Positions 45,454 to 54,365 are shown, counted from the first letter of the stretch. The stretch: DNA of 64,000 nucleotides from Tenacibaculum maritimum NCIMB 2154 (GCF_900119795.1 NZ_LT634361.1:3333001-3397000), one strand, 5' to 3'. Numbers and translations are program-made. The notes: a model not told the origin generated them from the letters alone.

Positions 45454-46676
45454 TGACTAAAAAAACACATATATCATTCCTTATTATTATTTGCTTAATT
45501 AGCTTTTCTTCTTTTTCACAAACAAGAAGGCAATTAGAAAATAAGCGAAAAAAATTAAATAACGAAATTAAAAAAGTTAACTCTCTTCTTTTTAAAACAA
45601 AAAAAGAAAAAACGAATGCTTTAGATGACTTAAAGGATTTAAATCAAAAAATTAGTGTTCGAGAACGCTTAATTGAAACTATTAATTTGGAATCCCAAGA
45701 GCTTCTTAAGGAAATAAATACTAACAAAAAGCAACTTGATAAATACCACGAAGAGCTTACTAATTTAAAGGCTGATTATGCCGATATGGTTTTAAAATCT
45801 TATAAAAGTAAATCGCAACAAAGCAAAACAATGTTTTTACTTTCCTCTAAGAGTTTTTATCAAGCCTATAAAAGATTACAGTATATGAAACAATATACTG
45901 ATTTTAGAAAGAAACAGGGAGAGGAAATTATTATAAAAACCGCTTTTGTCGAAAAATTAAACGACTCACTAAGTGAAAGAAAAAAGATAAAAGAACAGCT
46001 AATTATTGCTGAAAAAAAGCATAAAGAAGAAATAGAAACTGATAAAGAGCAGCAAGAAGAGCTAATTTCTAAAATAAAAAAGCAAGAGAGTAAGTACAAA
46101 AAAGAGCTAGAAAAGAAGCAGCAAGAAGAAAAAAGGATCGCTGCTAAAATTGATAAGATCATTAGAAATGCAATTGCCAAGGCAAATAGAAATAGAGCTA
46201 AAAAAGAAAAAAATGCCAAAAAATCTACTGGTTTTGTACTAAATGCAGAGGAAAAAACATTGAAAAAATATTTTGAACAAAATAAAGGAAACTTACCTTG
46301 GCCTGTTAACGGCTTGATCACACGAAAGTTTGGAATACAACCACACCCTACCTTCAAAGGCATCAGTATTAATAGCACAGGACTGCATATTGCCGCTAAA
46401 AAAGGAGATCATGCCAAATCTATTTTTAACGGGAAGGTGCTTGCCGTTCAATTATTATCAGAAGGAAGAAAATCAATATTAGTGCAACACGGTAACTACA
46501 TTTCAGCCTACAACAATCTTGAAGAAACTTACGTTAAAAAAGAAGATAAGGTGGTAACAGGCCAGCGATTAGGTAAAATTTTCACTAACAAAATTACAGG
46601 TAAAACCAAACTTGCTTTTGTGCTATTTAAAAACACAAAACGTCTAAACCCAGCTAACTGGATACAAAAAAAATAA
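45453..46676 (+). CDS. EnvC-like coiled-coil protein with degenerate M23 (LytM) domain
   Basis: 407 residues. The signal peptide ISFLIIICLISFSSFSQ requires the GTG start at 45453, which overlaps the preceding stop codon. Residues about 20-255 are long coiled coils rich in Lys/Glu. The LytM domain (about 285-407) has LPWPVNGLITRKFGIQPHPT and NGKVLAVQLLSEGRKSILVQ, but the zinc-binding LHFE sequence near the end is LAFVLF. The active-site histidines are thus partly lost, as in E. coli EnvC, so it probably activates a cell-wall amidase rather than cutting peptidoglycan. Last gene of the four-gene envelope operon. Confidence 0.88.
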   Translation: MTKKTHISFLIIICLISFSSFSQTRRQLENKRKKLNNEIKKVNSLLFKTKKEKTNALDDLKDLNQKISVRERLIETINLESQELLKEINTNKKQLDKYHEELTNLKADYADMVLKSYKSKSQQSKTMFLLSSKSFYQAYKRLQYMKQYTDFRKKQGEEIIIKTAFVEKLNDSLSERKKIKEQLIIAEKKHKEEIETDKEQQEELISKIKKQESKYKKELEKKQQEEKRIAAKIDKIIRNAIAKANRNRAKKEKNAKKSTGFVLNAEEKTLKKYFEQNKGNLPWPVNGLITRKFGIQPHPTFKGISINSTGLHIAAKKGDHAKSIFNGKVLAVQLLSEGRKSILVQHGNYISAYNNLEETYVKKEDKVVTGQRLGKIFTNKITGKTKLAFVLFKNTKRLNPANWIQKK

Positions 46677-46781
46677 TCTTATTTTCAATCTAAAAGTGAA
46701 TTAATCATCCAACAAAATACTATAAGCTATTATAGCTTCCATGTAAGATTTATACACTAACCTTTCAATTTTAGATATAAA

Positions 46782-46812
46782 AAAAGCGCTATTTTATACA
46801 AATAACGCTTTT
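46782..46812. terminator. Bidirectional terminator overlapping the thioesterase stop codon
   Basis: AAAAGCG (46782-46788) pairs with CGCTTTT (46806-46812), extended by TATT/AATA after one mismatch, with A/T runs outside. It lies between convergent genes, and its right half is coding for the thioesterase C-terminus. Confidence 0.65.
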
Positions 46813-47303
46813 AATTCTGTTGCTTCTTTCGGATCCATTTTATTTGCCAGTATCAAACTCAACTGCTTTCTACGTAGCGCTCCATCAAATCGCTTTTTCT
46901 CTAATTCTGTTTCTGGTATAATTGGTGGAATAGGCACAGGTTTACCTGTTTCATCTACAGCTACAAAGGTATAGATTCCTTCATTTACAGAAGTTTTCTC
47001 ACCTGACTGACGATCTTCTATCCAAACATCAACATACACCTCCATAGATGATTTAAATGCTCTTGAAACTTTAGCCTCAACAGTAACTACACTTCCTACA
47101 GGTACACTCTTATTAAAGGCTACATGATTTACAGACGCTGTAACAACAATTCTTCTAGAATGACGTCTAGCAGAAATACTACAAGCCCTATCCATTCTAG
47201 CCAATAGTTCTCCTCCAAAAAGATTATCCAAATAATTTGTTTCACCAGGTAAAACAAGGTCAGTAAGTACGGTTAAAGACTCTTTAGGTGATTTTGCTCT
47301 CAT
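46794..47303 (-). CDS. Acyl-CoA thioesterase, hotdog fold (YciA/BACH type)
   Basis: 169 residues. Hydrolyses acyl-CoA thioesters in the cytosol. The conserved NYLDNLFGGELLARMDRACS with the catalytic Asn/Asp region, RRIVVTASVNHVAFNKSVPV and EVYVDVWIEDRQSGEKTSV match the YciA/cytosolic acyl-CoA thioesterase family. Single hotdog domain, so it forms dimers or hexamers. It has its own -7 box at 47321-47328. Confidence 0.92.
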   Translation of the reverse strand: MRAKSPKESLTVLTDLVLPGETNYLDNLFGGELLARMDRACSISARRHSRRIVVTASVNHVAFNKSVPVGSVVTVEAKVSRAFKSSMEVYVDVWIEDRQSGEKTSVNEGIYTFVAVDETGKPVPIPPIIPETELEKKRFDGALRRKQLSLILANKMDPKEATELKALFV

Positions 47304-47320
47304 GAATGTTTTTTAAAAAA

Positions 47321-47328
47321 CAAAGATA
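47321..47328 (-). promoter_or_regulatory. -7 box of the thioesterase gene
   Basis: Complement of CAAAGATA, that is TATCTTTG on the minus strand, 18 bp before the ATG. Confidence 0.5.
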
Positions 47329-47376
47329 TACAATCCCCTTTACAAAAAAGCGTATTTTAGAACTCGATTGTTAAAA

Positions 47377-48279
47377 TTATTTTACTAACAACCACGCATC
47401 TTTTGAAAAGTTTTCCTGAATTTCCTTAAGGTTTTTTCTAGCTTCTTTTTTTGTTTCATAACTATCAAAAACTACTTGAGTAAGCCCCCAAGAATTTTCT
47501 CCTAAAATATAAGAATCAAATCCTTTTTGTTTTAGTTCATTTACCTTATTCTCTGCATTCTCTCTAAGTTGAAAAGCACCTGCAACTACATGAAATTTCT
47601 TAATAGTTACTTTGGTTAGGTTTAAATCTATTGCAGGTAAAGGATTATCTATAACAAAAGTTGCTGATTGGATTTTATCTTGTAATTTTTGTTCCTCTGA
47701 AACTTCTCCTTGGTTTTGAACTCCAACCCATCCTGTATATCCTAATGTTAATAAAATTGCTGCCGTTGCTGCATACTTTATAAAAACAGGAATTCCTTTA
47801 CGTTCCTCCTCTTTTAGTTCAGAATCAGATATCAAAGACTTCACTTGACCTTTATATTCTGATCGTTTCACTGCTGACGATGCAAAGGTAGCTAAACCAA
47901 AAGCATCCGTTAAAAAGTTAGCAGTAGTATTGGGTTCAAAAATTAATTGTTCTTTTTCGTTTAAAGACAAGCTACCTATATCTCCTATTTTTAGAGACTT
48001 TGATTTTAGTTCTTTATTCCATTTTTCAACTATACCTGCTATCTTCAAAGAAGCTTCTTCAAATGAAATTTCCTCTGCTTTCACAATATAATTAGCTAAC
48101 AACCCATCGTTATGTTTTAAATGCGAATTAAACGTAATCTGCTTCGTTGGTGGAGAAAAAGTATGTGTAAAATCATTCACTTTCGCACCAATTTTATTCG
48201 TTACAAAACCTCCAAATCCAGGTATAATTACACAATCGTATCTGTACAATAAATCGTTAATATAGTTGTCTAATCTCAT
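47377..48279 (-). CDS. HU-CCDC81-like and SPOR domain membrane protein
   Basis: 300 residues. The N-terminal half (1-140) is the HU-CCDC81 tandem domain (YINDLLYRYDCVIIPGFGGF, TFNSHLKHNDGLLANYIVK, LKIGDIGSLSLNEKEQLIFE), distantly related to DNA-binding HU. One membrane segment follows (about 165-188, FIKYAATAAILLTLGYTGWV), then a C-terminal SPOR domain (FHVVAGAFQLRENAENKVNE) that binds denuded peptidoglycan at division sites. It may link the cytoplasm to septal wall; specific role unknown. Divergent from dprA. Confidence 0.88.
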   Translation of the reverse strand: MRLDNYINDLLYRYDCVIIPGFGGFVTNKIGAKVNDFTHTFSPPTKQITFNSHLKHNDGLLANYIVKAEEISFEEASLKIAGIVEKWNKELKSKSLKIGDIGSLSLNEKEQLIFEPNTTANFLTDAFGLATFASSAVKRSEYKGQVKSLISDSELKEEERKGIPVFIKYAATAAILLTLGYTGWVGVQNQGEVSEEQKLQDKIQSATFVIDNPLPAIDLNLTKVTIKKFHVVAGAFQLRENAENKVNELKQKGFDSYILGENSWGLTQVVFDSYETKKEARKNLKEIQENFSKDAWLLVK

Positions 48280-48284
48280 AAATA

Positions 48285-48292
48285 CAAAGATA
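48285..48292 (-). promoter_or_regulatory. -7 box directly before the HU/SPOR gene
   Basis: Minus-strand TATCTTTG (complement of 48285-48292) ends 5 bp before the ATG at 48279, predicting a leaderless or nearly leaderless mRNA. Confidence 0.5.
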
Positions 48293-48374
48293 GTTTTTTT
48301 GCAAAAAGTAATTTAAATCTTATTTATAATTTATTAACAATTATTTTGTATATTGATTTTCAATTATTTGCTAT

Positions 48375-49475
48375 ATGAAATCAGAAAAACTACTTGCTAT
48401 CTTAAGACTACAAGCCACTAAAAGCATCGGAGATATTGTTGCTAAAAAACTCATTAAAACAATTGGAAGCGCTGAACAGATCTTTAAAGAAAAGCCGCAT
48501 ACCTTACAAAAAATAAATGGTATTGGATCTTGTATTACGAAACAATTATTTAATCTTAAAAACAAAAAAAAAGCAGCAAAAGAATGCGATTATATTTTAA
48601 AAAACAATGTTCCTTTCTCCTACTTTCTGTCTGATACTTACCCAAAATACCTTAAGCACTGTATTGACGCACCTATTTTAATTTTTAAAGATGGAAACTT
48701 AAATCTTAAAAATGATAAAATTATTGCCATTGTTGGTACTAGAAACATTACTTCCTATGGACGTGATTTCTGTCATCAATTAATTGATGGGTTAAAAAAT
48801 TACAACCCTATTATTGTGAGTGGTTTTGCTTATGGAATAGATATTTGCGCACATAAAACTGCCATAAATAACAAGCTACAAACCGTAGCTATCCTAGCAC
48901 ATGGATTAAACCAAACCTATCCTAAATCGCATAAAGAGTATATACATCAACTAAATGAAAAAGGAGGTTTTATAACCGAATTTTGGCATAATGAAACTCC
49001 TTTTAGAGAAAGTTTTTTAAAAAGAAACCGAATTATTGCAGGCATTTCTAAAGCTACAATTGTTATAGAATCGGCTGAAAGAGGGGGTTCTTTAGTTACA
49101 GCAGACATTGCGAATTCTTACAATCGTGATGTATTTGCTCTTCCCGGAAGAAATACAGATATATACAGCAAAGGCTGTAACAACCTTATAAAAAACAATC
49201 AGGCACATTTATTAACTTCCTCAGAAGATATTGCTAAAATGCTAAATTGGGATCTTCCCAACAACAAACCCTCAATCCAAACCAAACTATTTACAGAATT
49301 AAATGAAGATGAAGAAAAAATATACAATTATCTATGTTCTAACGGGAAACAACTATTAGATACAATCGCATCGCATTGCAACATCCCTACCTATAAATTA
49401 TCATCTATTCTATTACAAATGGAATTAAAAAAACTTATAAAGCCTTTACCTGGTAAACTATTTGAAACCATTTAG
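48375..49475 (+). CDS. dprA: DNA processing protein DprA
   Basis: 366 residues. Loads RecA on incoming single-stranded DNA in transformation. A helix-hairpin-helix-like N-terminus is followed by the Rossmann core: IAIVGTRNITSYGRDFCHQL, IVSGFAYGIDICAHKTA, TVAILAHGLNQTYPKSHKEY, FLKRNRIIAGISKATIVIES and ERGGSLVTADIANSYNRDVF, then ALPGR. The C-terminal winged helix (about 305-366) is present. DprA suggests competence or a general recombination role; no com genes are near. Confidence 0.95.
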   Translation: MKSEKLLAILRLQATKSIGDIVAKKLIKTIGSAEQIFKEKPHTLQKINGIGSCITKQLFNLKNKKKAAKECDYILKNNVPFSYFLSDTYPKYLKHCIDAPILIFKDGNLNLKNDKIIAIVGTRNITSYGRDFCHQLIDGLKNYNPIIVSGFAYGIDICAHKTAINNKLQTVAILAHGLNQTYPKSHKEYIHQLNEKGGFITEFWHNETPFRESFLKRNRIIAGISKATIVIESAERGGSLVTADIANSYNRDVFALPGRNTDIYSKGCNNLIKNNQAHLLTSSEDIAKMLNWDLPNNKPSIQTKLFTELNEDEEKIYNYLCSNGKQLLDTIASHCNIPTYKLSSILLQMELKKLIKPLPGKLFETI

Positions 49476-49493
49476 TTTTTATCCTTATTTTTG
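49462..49493 (+). promoter_or_regulatory. Promoter of the gene at 49513
   Basis: TTG (49462-49464), 21-bp spacer and TATTTTTG (49486-49493), overlapping the end of dprA, 20 bp before the ATG. Confidence 0.6.
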
Positions 49494-49512
49494 ATTTCAC
49501 TAATACAAACTC

Positions 49513-50571
49513 ATGTCTTCAGAAGAAAAATTAATGTCGCAAAAAAAACCTGCTTTTCCTGTTACAAAGCAGCTGAACGATTATTTGGTTGAATATAATA
49601 GAAATATAAAAATTCCTATTTTTTATGACGATCTACTACGTTTTCAAGGTTCTATCGTTGTATATGATAAAAATGATGTGGATACTCTTTGGGTTCGTAC
49701 TTATTATTCTGAATTTGAGCGTCAAGAAATAGATTTGAGTTTAAAAAAAGTTTATACAATCTTACACTCCAATGGAAATGAAGATACTATTCCTTTTTTA
49801 AATATAGATGCGATTGACTATTGTACGTTTGGTAATTCAAAACCTTTTCGAGTAAAAGTTAGAAATATACTGAACGATAATTACACTTATTTTTATGTAA
49901 AAAAGACTGATGCCTCTCGTATTTACGGCTTAGAGTTAGAGCATATATTATCACCTTATAATCTTAATTTCTTAGTATATAAAGACACCTTAATAGAAGA
50001 GCATATTGCAGGAATTCCTGGAGATGAGTTTATCAAAAGTTTTTTACCGAAGTGCACTCCCTCCGAAAAGGCTCAAATAGCAAAAGAGTTCGTAAAATTT
50101 AATGAACGTTGCATGATAAGACTGTTAGGAGATATGCGTTCGTATAATTACGTTATTGTTCCTGTACACGATTTTGACCATGTTGTATATCGAATTAGAG
50201 CTATTGATTTTGACCAACAGTGTTTCGAAGGAAAATTTAAAGTTTATTATCCCCAATTTTTCAAAGAAAATTTTCAAATGGTAGCTTTAGTTGGAGAAAA
50301 ACTACAAAACTCTTCAATAGATCAATATAAATTAGAAGAACGGTCTATAGTTGCAAAACGGATTCTAAGCTCAGAAGACAGAATCTATGAGTTGATTTCT
50401 TGTATGAAAAATGATACCATATCAACACCTAAAAACATTAATTTACTAAAACATCAAATTTTTAATTTTACCAAAGACGTACATTTTAAAAAAAGCAAAA
50501 ATATGGGCGAAATTATAGCTACTGCTTTAGATTTTGTAAAACGAAATTACGAAAGTGTTACAATGAGATAA
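49513..50571 (+). CDS. Conserved hypothetical protein
   Basis: 352 residues, no signal peptide or membrane segment. I do not recognise the family. It has a beta-rich N-terminal part (residues 30-130, with LRFQGSIVVYDKNDVDTLWV), then a mixed segment with EHIAGIPGDEFIKSFLPKCT and RMLLGD-like sequence (RCMIRLLGDMRSYNYVIVPV), RIRAIDFDQQCFEGKFKVYY and a helical C-terminus. The order loop-Asp-Asn followed by D-F-D is reminiscent of kinase-like or HipA-type folds, but I would not assign it. It has its own promoter and is convergent with the EamA transporter (2-bp gap). Confidence 0.7.
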   Translation: MSSEEKLMSQKKPAFPVTKQLNDYLVEYNRNIKIPIFYDDLLRFQGSIVVYDKNDVDTLWVRTYYSEFERQEIDLSLKKVYTILHSNGNEDTIPFLNIDAIDYCTFGNSKPFRVKVRNILNDNYTYFYVKKTDASRIYGLELEHILSPYNLNFLVYKDTLIEEHIAGIPGDEFIKSFLPKCTPSEKAQIAKEFVKFNERCMIRLLGDMRSYNYVIVPVHDFDHVVYRIRAIDFDQQCFEGKFKVYYPQFFKENFQMVALVGEKLQNSSIDQYKLEERSIVAKRILSSEDRIYELISCMKNDTISTPKNINLLKHQIFNFTKDVHFKKSKNMGEIIATALDFVKRNYESVTMR

Positions 50572-50573
50572 AC

Positions 50574-51434
50574 CTATTCTTCTCCACCTCTGACGCTTTC
50601 AATAATTACGGTTGTTAAAATTAAACCTCCCCCTATAAAAGTCTTCCAAGTAGGTATTTCGTTTAAAAAAGTATATGCTAAAACAACCCCAAATACTGGT
50701 TGAATACTACTAATAATACTGGCTGTAGAAACTGTAAAAAACTTAAGAGAACGCACCATTAAACTATGCCCAATAGCAGTGGTTAACAAGGCCAATAACA
50801 GCACATATGGAAACTGATTTACTATTTCCGAAAAATCCATAAACAACAATACAGGGCTCAAAAAAACAGTAATAATTAATGTCTGATAAAACATTAGCAT
50901 TGTTCCATTATAATTAGCTGTAAATGGTTTTAAAATTAAGATTCTAATTGCATAAAACAGCGCTGATAAAAGTCCCATCAAAATCCCTTGTACATTTGAA
51001 TTTCCTAGATTAAAATCTGGCCTTAAAATATAAATTCCAATCAAAACTAGCATGGCTAAAACAATGTGTACTGGATTAAATTTCGTCTTAAAAACAACAG
51101 GTTCTAATAACGTTGTGATAATAGGAAATGTATATAAAGACAACATCCCTAAAGCTACATTTGAGAGCTTCAATGCATAAAAATAAGTTATCCAATGCAT
51201 TGCCATAAAAACACTGCTAATAATAAAAGGAATATAATGGTTACTAGAACTTATCGTTAGCTTCACTTTCTTAAATTTGCAAAATGCATATAAAAAAAGC
51301 ATTGCTAGTGACGAGCGAAACCAAATAATTACTTCAGGAGACATTTTAATATACTTTCCTAAAACTCCAGAAGTACTTATAAATAAAGTAGCTAACAATA
51401 AAACTAGTAGGTGTTGAATATGTTTTTTGTGCAT
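50574..51434 (-). CDS. EamA/DMT-superfamily transporter
   Basis: 286 residues, ten predicted transmembrane helices in two EamA repeats (about 10-140 and 150-282). Hallmarks are the N-terminal LLATLFISTSGVLGKYIKMS, WFRSSLAMLFLYAFCKFKKV and, in the second repeat, SIISSIQPVFGVVLAYTFLN. Such proteins export or import metabolites such as amino acids; the substrate is unknown. It is transcribed away from the peptide-kinase region. Confidence 0.9.
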   Translation of the reverse strand: MHKKHIQHLLVLLLATLFISTSGVLGKYIKMSPEVIIWFRSSLAMLFLYAFCKFKKVKLTISSSNHYIPFIISSVFMAMHWITYFYALKLSNVALGMLSLYTFPIITTLLEPVVFKTKFNPVHIVLAMLVLIGIYILRPDFNLGNSNVQGILMGLLSALFYAIRILILKPFTANYNGTMLMFYQTLIITVFLSPVLLFMDFSEIVNQFPYVLLLALLTTAIGHSLMVRSLKFFTVSTASIISSIQPVFGVVLAYTFLNEIPTWKTFIGGGLILTTVIIESVRGGEE

Positions 51435-51550
51435 ATTAAAATCTATTTAAGGTTGCAATAATAACAAAAACACTTTATAGATTTCTATCTTACACAAGGC
51501 ATCCAAAGAAATAAAACCTAGGAGCTTCTAAATAATTACTATGTATTTAT

Positions 51551-51580
51551 TTGCTAGTTTTAAATAAAAAAGTAACTTTA
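51551..51580 (+). promoter_or_regulatory. Promoter of the small peptide gene
   Basis: TTG (51551-51553), 19-bp spacer, TAACTTTA (51573-51580; last base deviates from TAnnTTTG). A start near 51587 would give a leader of about 54 nt. A C6 tract lies at 51596-51601, close to the predicted 5' end. Confidence 0.5.
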
Positions 51581-51640
51581 TAAAACATTTACAGTCCCCC
51601 CTTAAAAGTTAAAATAAGTGTTTAATTTAAAACTGTAAAA

Positions 51641-51769
51641 ATGGAAAACAAAACCCCTTTTACGAATGAAAATGAGTTAGCAACCGCAATTTCCCTATCC
51701 CCTTCTGATACCAGCATTGACTTAGATACTGGTGGTGATGGTGGGAATGATGGTGATGATCCAAAATAG
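51641..51769 (+). CDS. Small acidic glycine-rich peptide (42 residues) upstream of the sensor kinase
   Basis: Translation gives MENKTPFTNENELATAISLS then PSDTSIDLDTGGDGGNDGDD and PK. There is no cysteine and no signal peptide. The N-terminal half is polar with a short hydrophobic patch (LATAISL); the C-terminal half is Asp/Gly-rich, like a precursor core or a calcium-binding-type turn. It has a promoter upstream and a hairpin terminator directly after, and the TPR kinase begins 64 bp later. I do not recognise it. It could be a signalling peptide for the kinase, a ribosomally made natural-product precursor, or a small cytosolic regulator; all are inference. Confidence 0.6.
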   Translation: MENKTPFTNENELATAISLSPSDTSIDLDTGGDGGNDGDDPK

Positions 51770-51796
51770 AAATCATTTATAATTTAGTAAAGAATT

Positions 51797-51818
51797 AAAA
51801 CCACCTCTTGGTGGTTTT
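51797..51818 (+). terminator. Hairpin between peptide gene and sensor kinase
   Basis: Perfect 9-bp stem (AAAACCACC / GGTGGTTTT) with a TCTT loop, 28 bp after the peptide stop and 15 bp before the kinase ATG. It would make the peptide mRNA abundant and the kinase a read-through product. Confidence 0.75.
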
Positions 51819-51832
51819 ATAATATTATATGA

Positions 51833-53695
51833 ATGTATCGTTCTATTCTCTTTTTATTCCTCATACAATTTACATACGGGCAACAAAACTATAAAATTGA
51901 TAGCTTAAATTATATCAAAGATAGTATTTCATACAAATCCTGTATAAGAACAGCATTGTCTTATTTTAAGGAAAGGCAATTAGATTCTTTTAAAAAATAC
52001 AGTATAAAGTCTTACCTATTATCAAAAAAGATAAATAGCCCTCGTAAAACTCAAAAAGCTCATTTTTACTTAGCTACTTACTATAAGTATAAAGAAATGT
52101 CTGACAGTGCGTATTACCACTACCATAAATCAAAAAGCATTTTATTAAAACTTAAAGATACGATTACCGCAGGTAGAAGATTGTTTTCTATAGCAAGGAT
52201 TCAATTACGAGAAAAAGACTTACTAGGAAGTGAAATATCCTCTATCACAGCTTTAGAATACGTAGAAAGTTCCAACCTATACAGAATAAAGCATCAAATA
52301 ATTAACAACTTAGCACTAACATTACAAGAAAAAGGCGCACCTTATGAAGCGCTAAAATTTTATGATATCAGCCTAAAAGAATTGCGTAAAGACTCTTTAG
52401 AAAACACTCCATTAAAATTAAATATTATCAACAATAAAGGGTTGGTATATCAATCTATTAATCAACAAGGAAAAGCGATCTCTTATTTTAAAAAAGGGTT
52501 AAGCTATGACAGTATTAAAGAAAAATATCCTATAAAGTATGCTTTATTACTGGAAAATTTAGCTTCAAGTAATTTTTTATTAGGCAAAAACAAAGGTGTT
52601 TTAAATCAATATTATGAGGTTCTTGCCATTCGTAAAAAGTTAAAAATTCTTAAAGGAATAAGCACAACACATCTAAATATTGCAGATTATTACAAACGCT
52701 TTAACCAACAGCAAAAAGCTTTATTTCATGCAAAAAAAGGGCTCTTATACGCAAGAAAAACGGATAACAATAAACGCTTATTAGAAGCTCTAAAATTACT
52801 TTCAGAACTCACTACAGATAAGCAATCTACACAGTATTTGCGACAGTACATACAACTAAATGATAGTTTATTTCAAAAAGAGCGTACTTTGAAGAATCAA
52901 TTTGCAAAAATCAGATATCAAACAGATAAAAAAGAAAAGGAAAATAACATTTTGAAATCTGAAAATGAGAAAAAGCAAGTTGAGATAACGTATCAAAAAC
53001 AACAAAAAACTATTGGATGGCTGATTGCTATTTTAAGCTTATTTACGCTAGGAATCAGTATCTCTCTGTTTATAGTTCGCAGAAAAAAAATGATTTATCA
53101 AACGCAATTAGAAAAAGCACAAATCAGAGAAAGAGAACGTCAGCAAATAGCAAAATCACTGCATGATGAAGTTGCTGGCGATCTATTTTTATTGCATCAA
53201 AAACTAGAAAAAACAAATCAACCAGAACTTGCACAAAAACTAAGTATTGTAAAAAGTAACGTCCGAAACTTATCACATCAATTGAGCAGTATTAGTTTTG
53301 ATAAAGTTTCTTTCGAAGATCAGGTTATTAATTTAATTACAGATTATTTCGAACCTAATTTTAAGATTTTTCCTACTGGTTTATTGGATCATGACTGGGC
53401 AAACATTAACGAACCTATAAAAAGAGTTCTTTACTTAAGTACTAGAGAATGTATTCAGAATAGTAAAAAATATGCAAAAGCCTCTAAAGTAGTAGTCCAT
53501 TTTTCAACGCGTAAAAAAAGTGTTCATTTAAATATTTCTGATGACGGAATTGGATTTGATATAAGGACTAGTAAAAAAGGGATAGGTTTACAAAACCTAC
53601 AAGAAAGAGTTGAAGAACTCGGCGGATCCCTTCTAGTTAAAAGCAAAATTGATAACGGAACACAAATATCCATTCGAATACCATTAAATGTCTAA
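51833..53695 (+). CDS. TPR sensor histidine kinase (HisKA_3 type)
   Basis: 620 residues. Signal peptide (1-16, YRSILFLFLIQFTYG), periplasmic tetratricopeptide repeats (about 60-360, for example ALKFYDISLKEL and KAISYFKKGLSYD), one membrane helix (about 394-416), a coiled linker, the phospho-acceptor helix IAKSLHDEVAGDLFLLHQKL with His about 444, and an ATPase domain with STRECIQNSKKYAKAS (N box), SDDGIGFDI and KKGIGLQNLQERVEELGG. This is the NarX/DesK-type kinase class whose partners are NarL/FixJ regulators. Periplasmic TPRs imply sensing of a protein or peptide. Overlaps the regulator gene by 8 bp. Confidence 0.93.
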   Translation: MYRSILFLFLIQFTYGQQNYKIDSLNYIKDSISYKSCIRTALSYFKERQLDSFKKYSIKSYLLSKKINSPRKTQKAHFYLATYYKYKEMSDSAYYHYHKSKSILLKLKDTITAGRRLFSIARIQLREKDLLGSEISSITALEYVESSNLYRIKHQIINNLALTLQEKGAPYEALKFYDISLKELRKDSLENTPLKLNIINNKGLVYQSINQQGKAISYFKKGLSYDSIKEKYPIKYALLLENLASSNFLLGKNKGVLNQYYEVLAIRKKLKILKGISTTHLNIADYYKRFNQQQKALFHAKKGLLYARKTDNNKRLLEALKLLSELTTDKQSTQYLRQYIQLNDSLFQKERTLKNQFAKIRYQTDKKEKENNILKSENEKKQVEITYQKQQKTIGWLIAILSLFTLGISISLFIVRRKKMIYQTQLEKAQIRERERQQIAKSLHDEVAGDLFLLHQKLEKTNQPELAQKLSIVKSNVRNLSHQLSSISFDKVSFEDQVINLITDYFEPNFKIFPTGLLDHDWANINEPIKRVLYLSTRECIQNSKKYAKASKVVVHFSTRKKSVHLNISDDGIGFDIRTSKKGIGLQNLQERVEELGGSLLVKSKIDNGTQISIRIPLNV

Positions 53696-54365
53696 AAAAA
53701 TTAAACTACTTATTGTTGATGACCATCAATTAATTATCGAAGGAATTCTTTCTTCTTTAAAAAAAATTGACCATTTAGAGGTAGAAACTTCTAAGTCTTG
53801 TGATGATGCTTTTTTCAAAATAAAAACCAATCAGCATAATGCTCCATTTGACATTCTTTTTACAGACTTGAGTTTTGATAACACAACATATGACACCATA
53901 CTAAACGACGGAGAATCTTTAATAAAAAAAATTAACGAAGAAAAAATTCCAATTAAAATAGGTATAATTACCGGACATTCTGAAACGAATAGAATATATA
54001 ATGTTATACACAACCTTAATCCTTCTGCTTATATTTTAAAAAGCAAATGCGACAGTGCCGAACTTAACTTTGCTATTCAAAAAATAATAGCAAACGAAAC
54101 TTATTATAGCCATGAAATTCACAATAAACTATTAAAACGAGCTATTGTATTGATCCAAATGGATGACATTGCTACTCAAATATTAAAAGAACTTCGAAAA
54201 CATCCTAAAATCAGTAATCTGGAAGGTCTTATTTTAAAATCAGATGGAAGCCCAATAAAACTAAGAGCTATTGAGAGTAAGCTCGCCAAATTAAGAATTG
54301 ATTTAGATGCCAACAATAATACCGATTTAGTTTTAAAAGCTATTGAGCTCGGTCTTATTGACTAA
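53688..54365 (+). CDS. Response regulator with divergent LuxR-like output domain
   Basis: 225 residues. The receiver domain has the acidic pair D11/D12 (LIVDDHQLIIEGI), phospho-acceptor D60 (DILFTDLSFD), T95 (GIITGHSE) and K118 (YILKSK). The output region (about 150-225) lacks the canonical LuxR motif, yet TQILKELRKHPKISNLEGL and KLRAIESKLAKLRIDLDANN then NTDLVLKAIELGLI fit a helix-turn-helix of the NarL/FixJ type in altered form. It is translationally coupled to the kinase. I infer that it binds the paired CGGAAA sites that follow. Confidence 0.85.
   Translation: MSKKIKLLIVDDHQLIIEGILSSLKKIDHLEVETSKSCDDAFFKIKTNQHNAPFDILFTDLSFDNTTYDTILNDGESLIKKINEEKIPIKIGIITGHSETNRIYNVIHNLNPSAYILKSKCDSAELNFAIQKIIANETYYSHEIHNKLLKRAIVLIQMDDIATQILKELRKHPKISNLEGLILKSDGSPIKLRAIESKLAKLRIDLDANNNTDLVLKAIELGLID

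Noticed and set aside
45866..46378. 170-codon minus-strand Phe/Ser-rich frame opposite the EnvC-like gene
   Set aside because: Arises from Lys/Glu-rich coiled-coil codons read backwards; looks like a membrane protein only by composition.
51641..51769. Lanthipeptide or other cysteine-based RiPP precursor
   Set aside because: No cysteine in the peptide and no modifying enzyme nearby; other peptide types remain possible.
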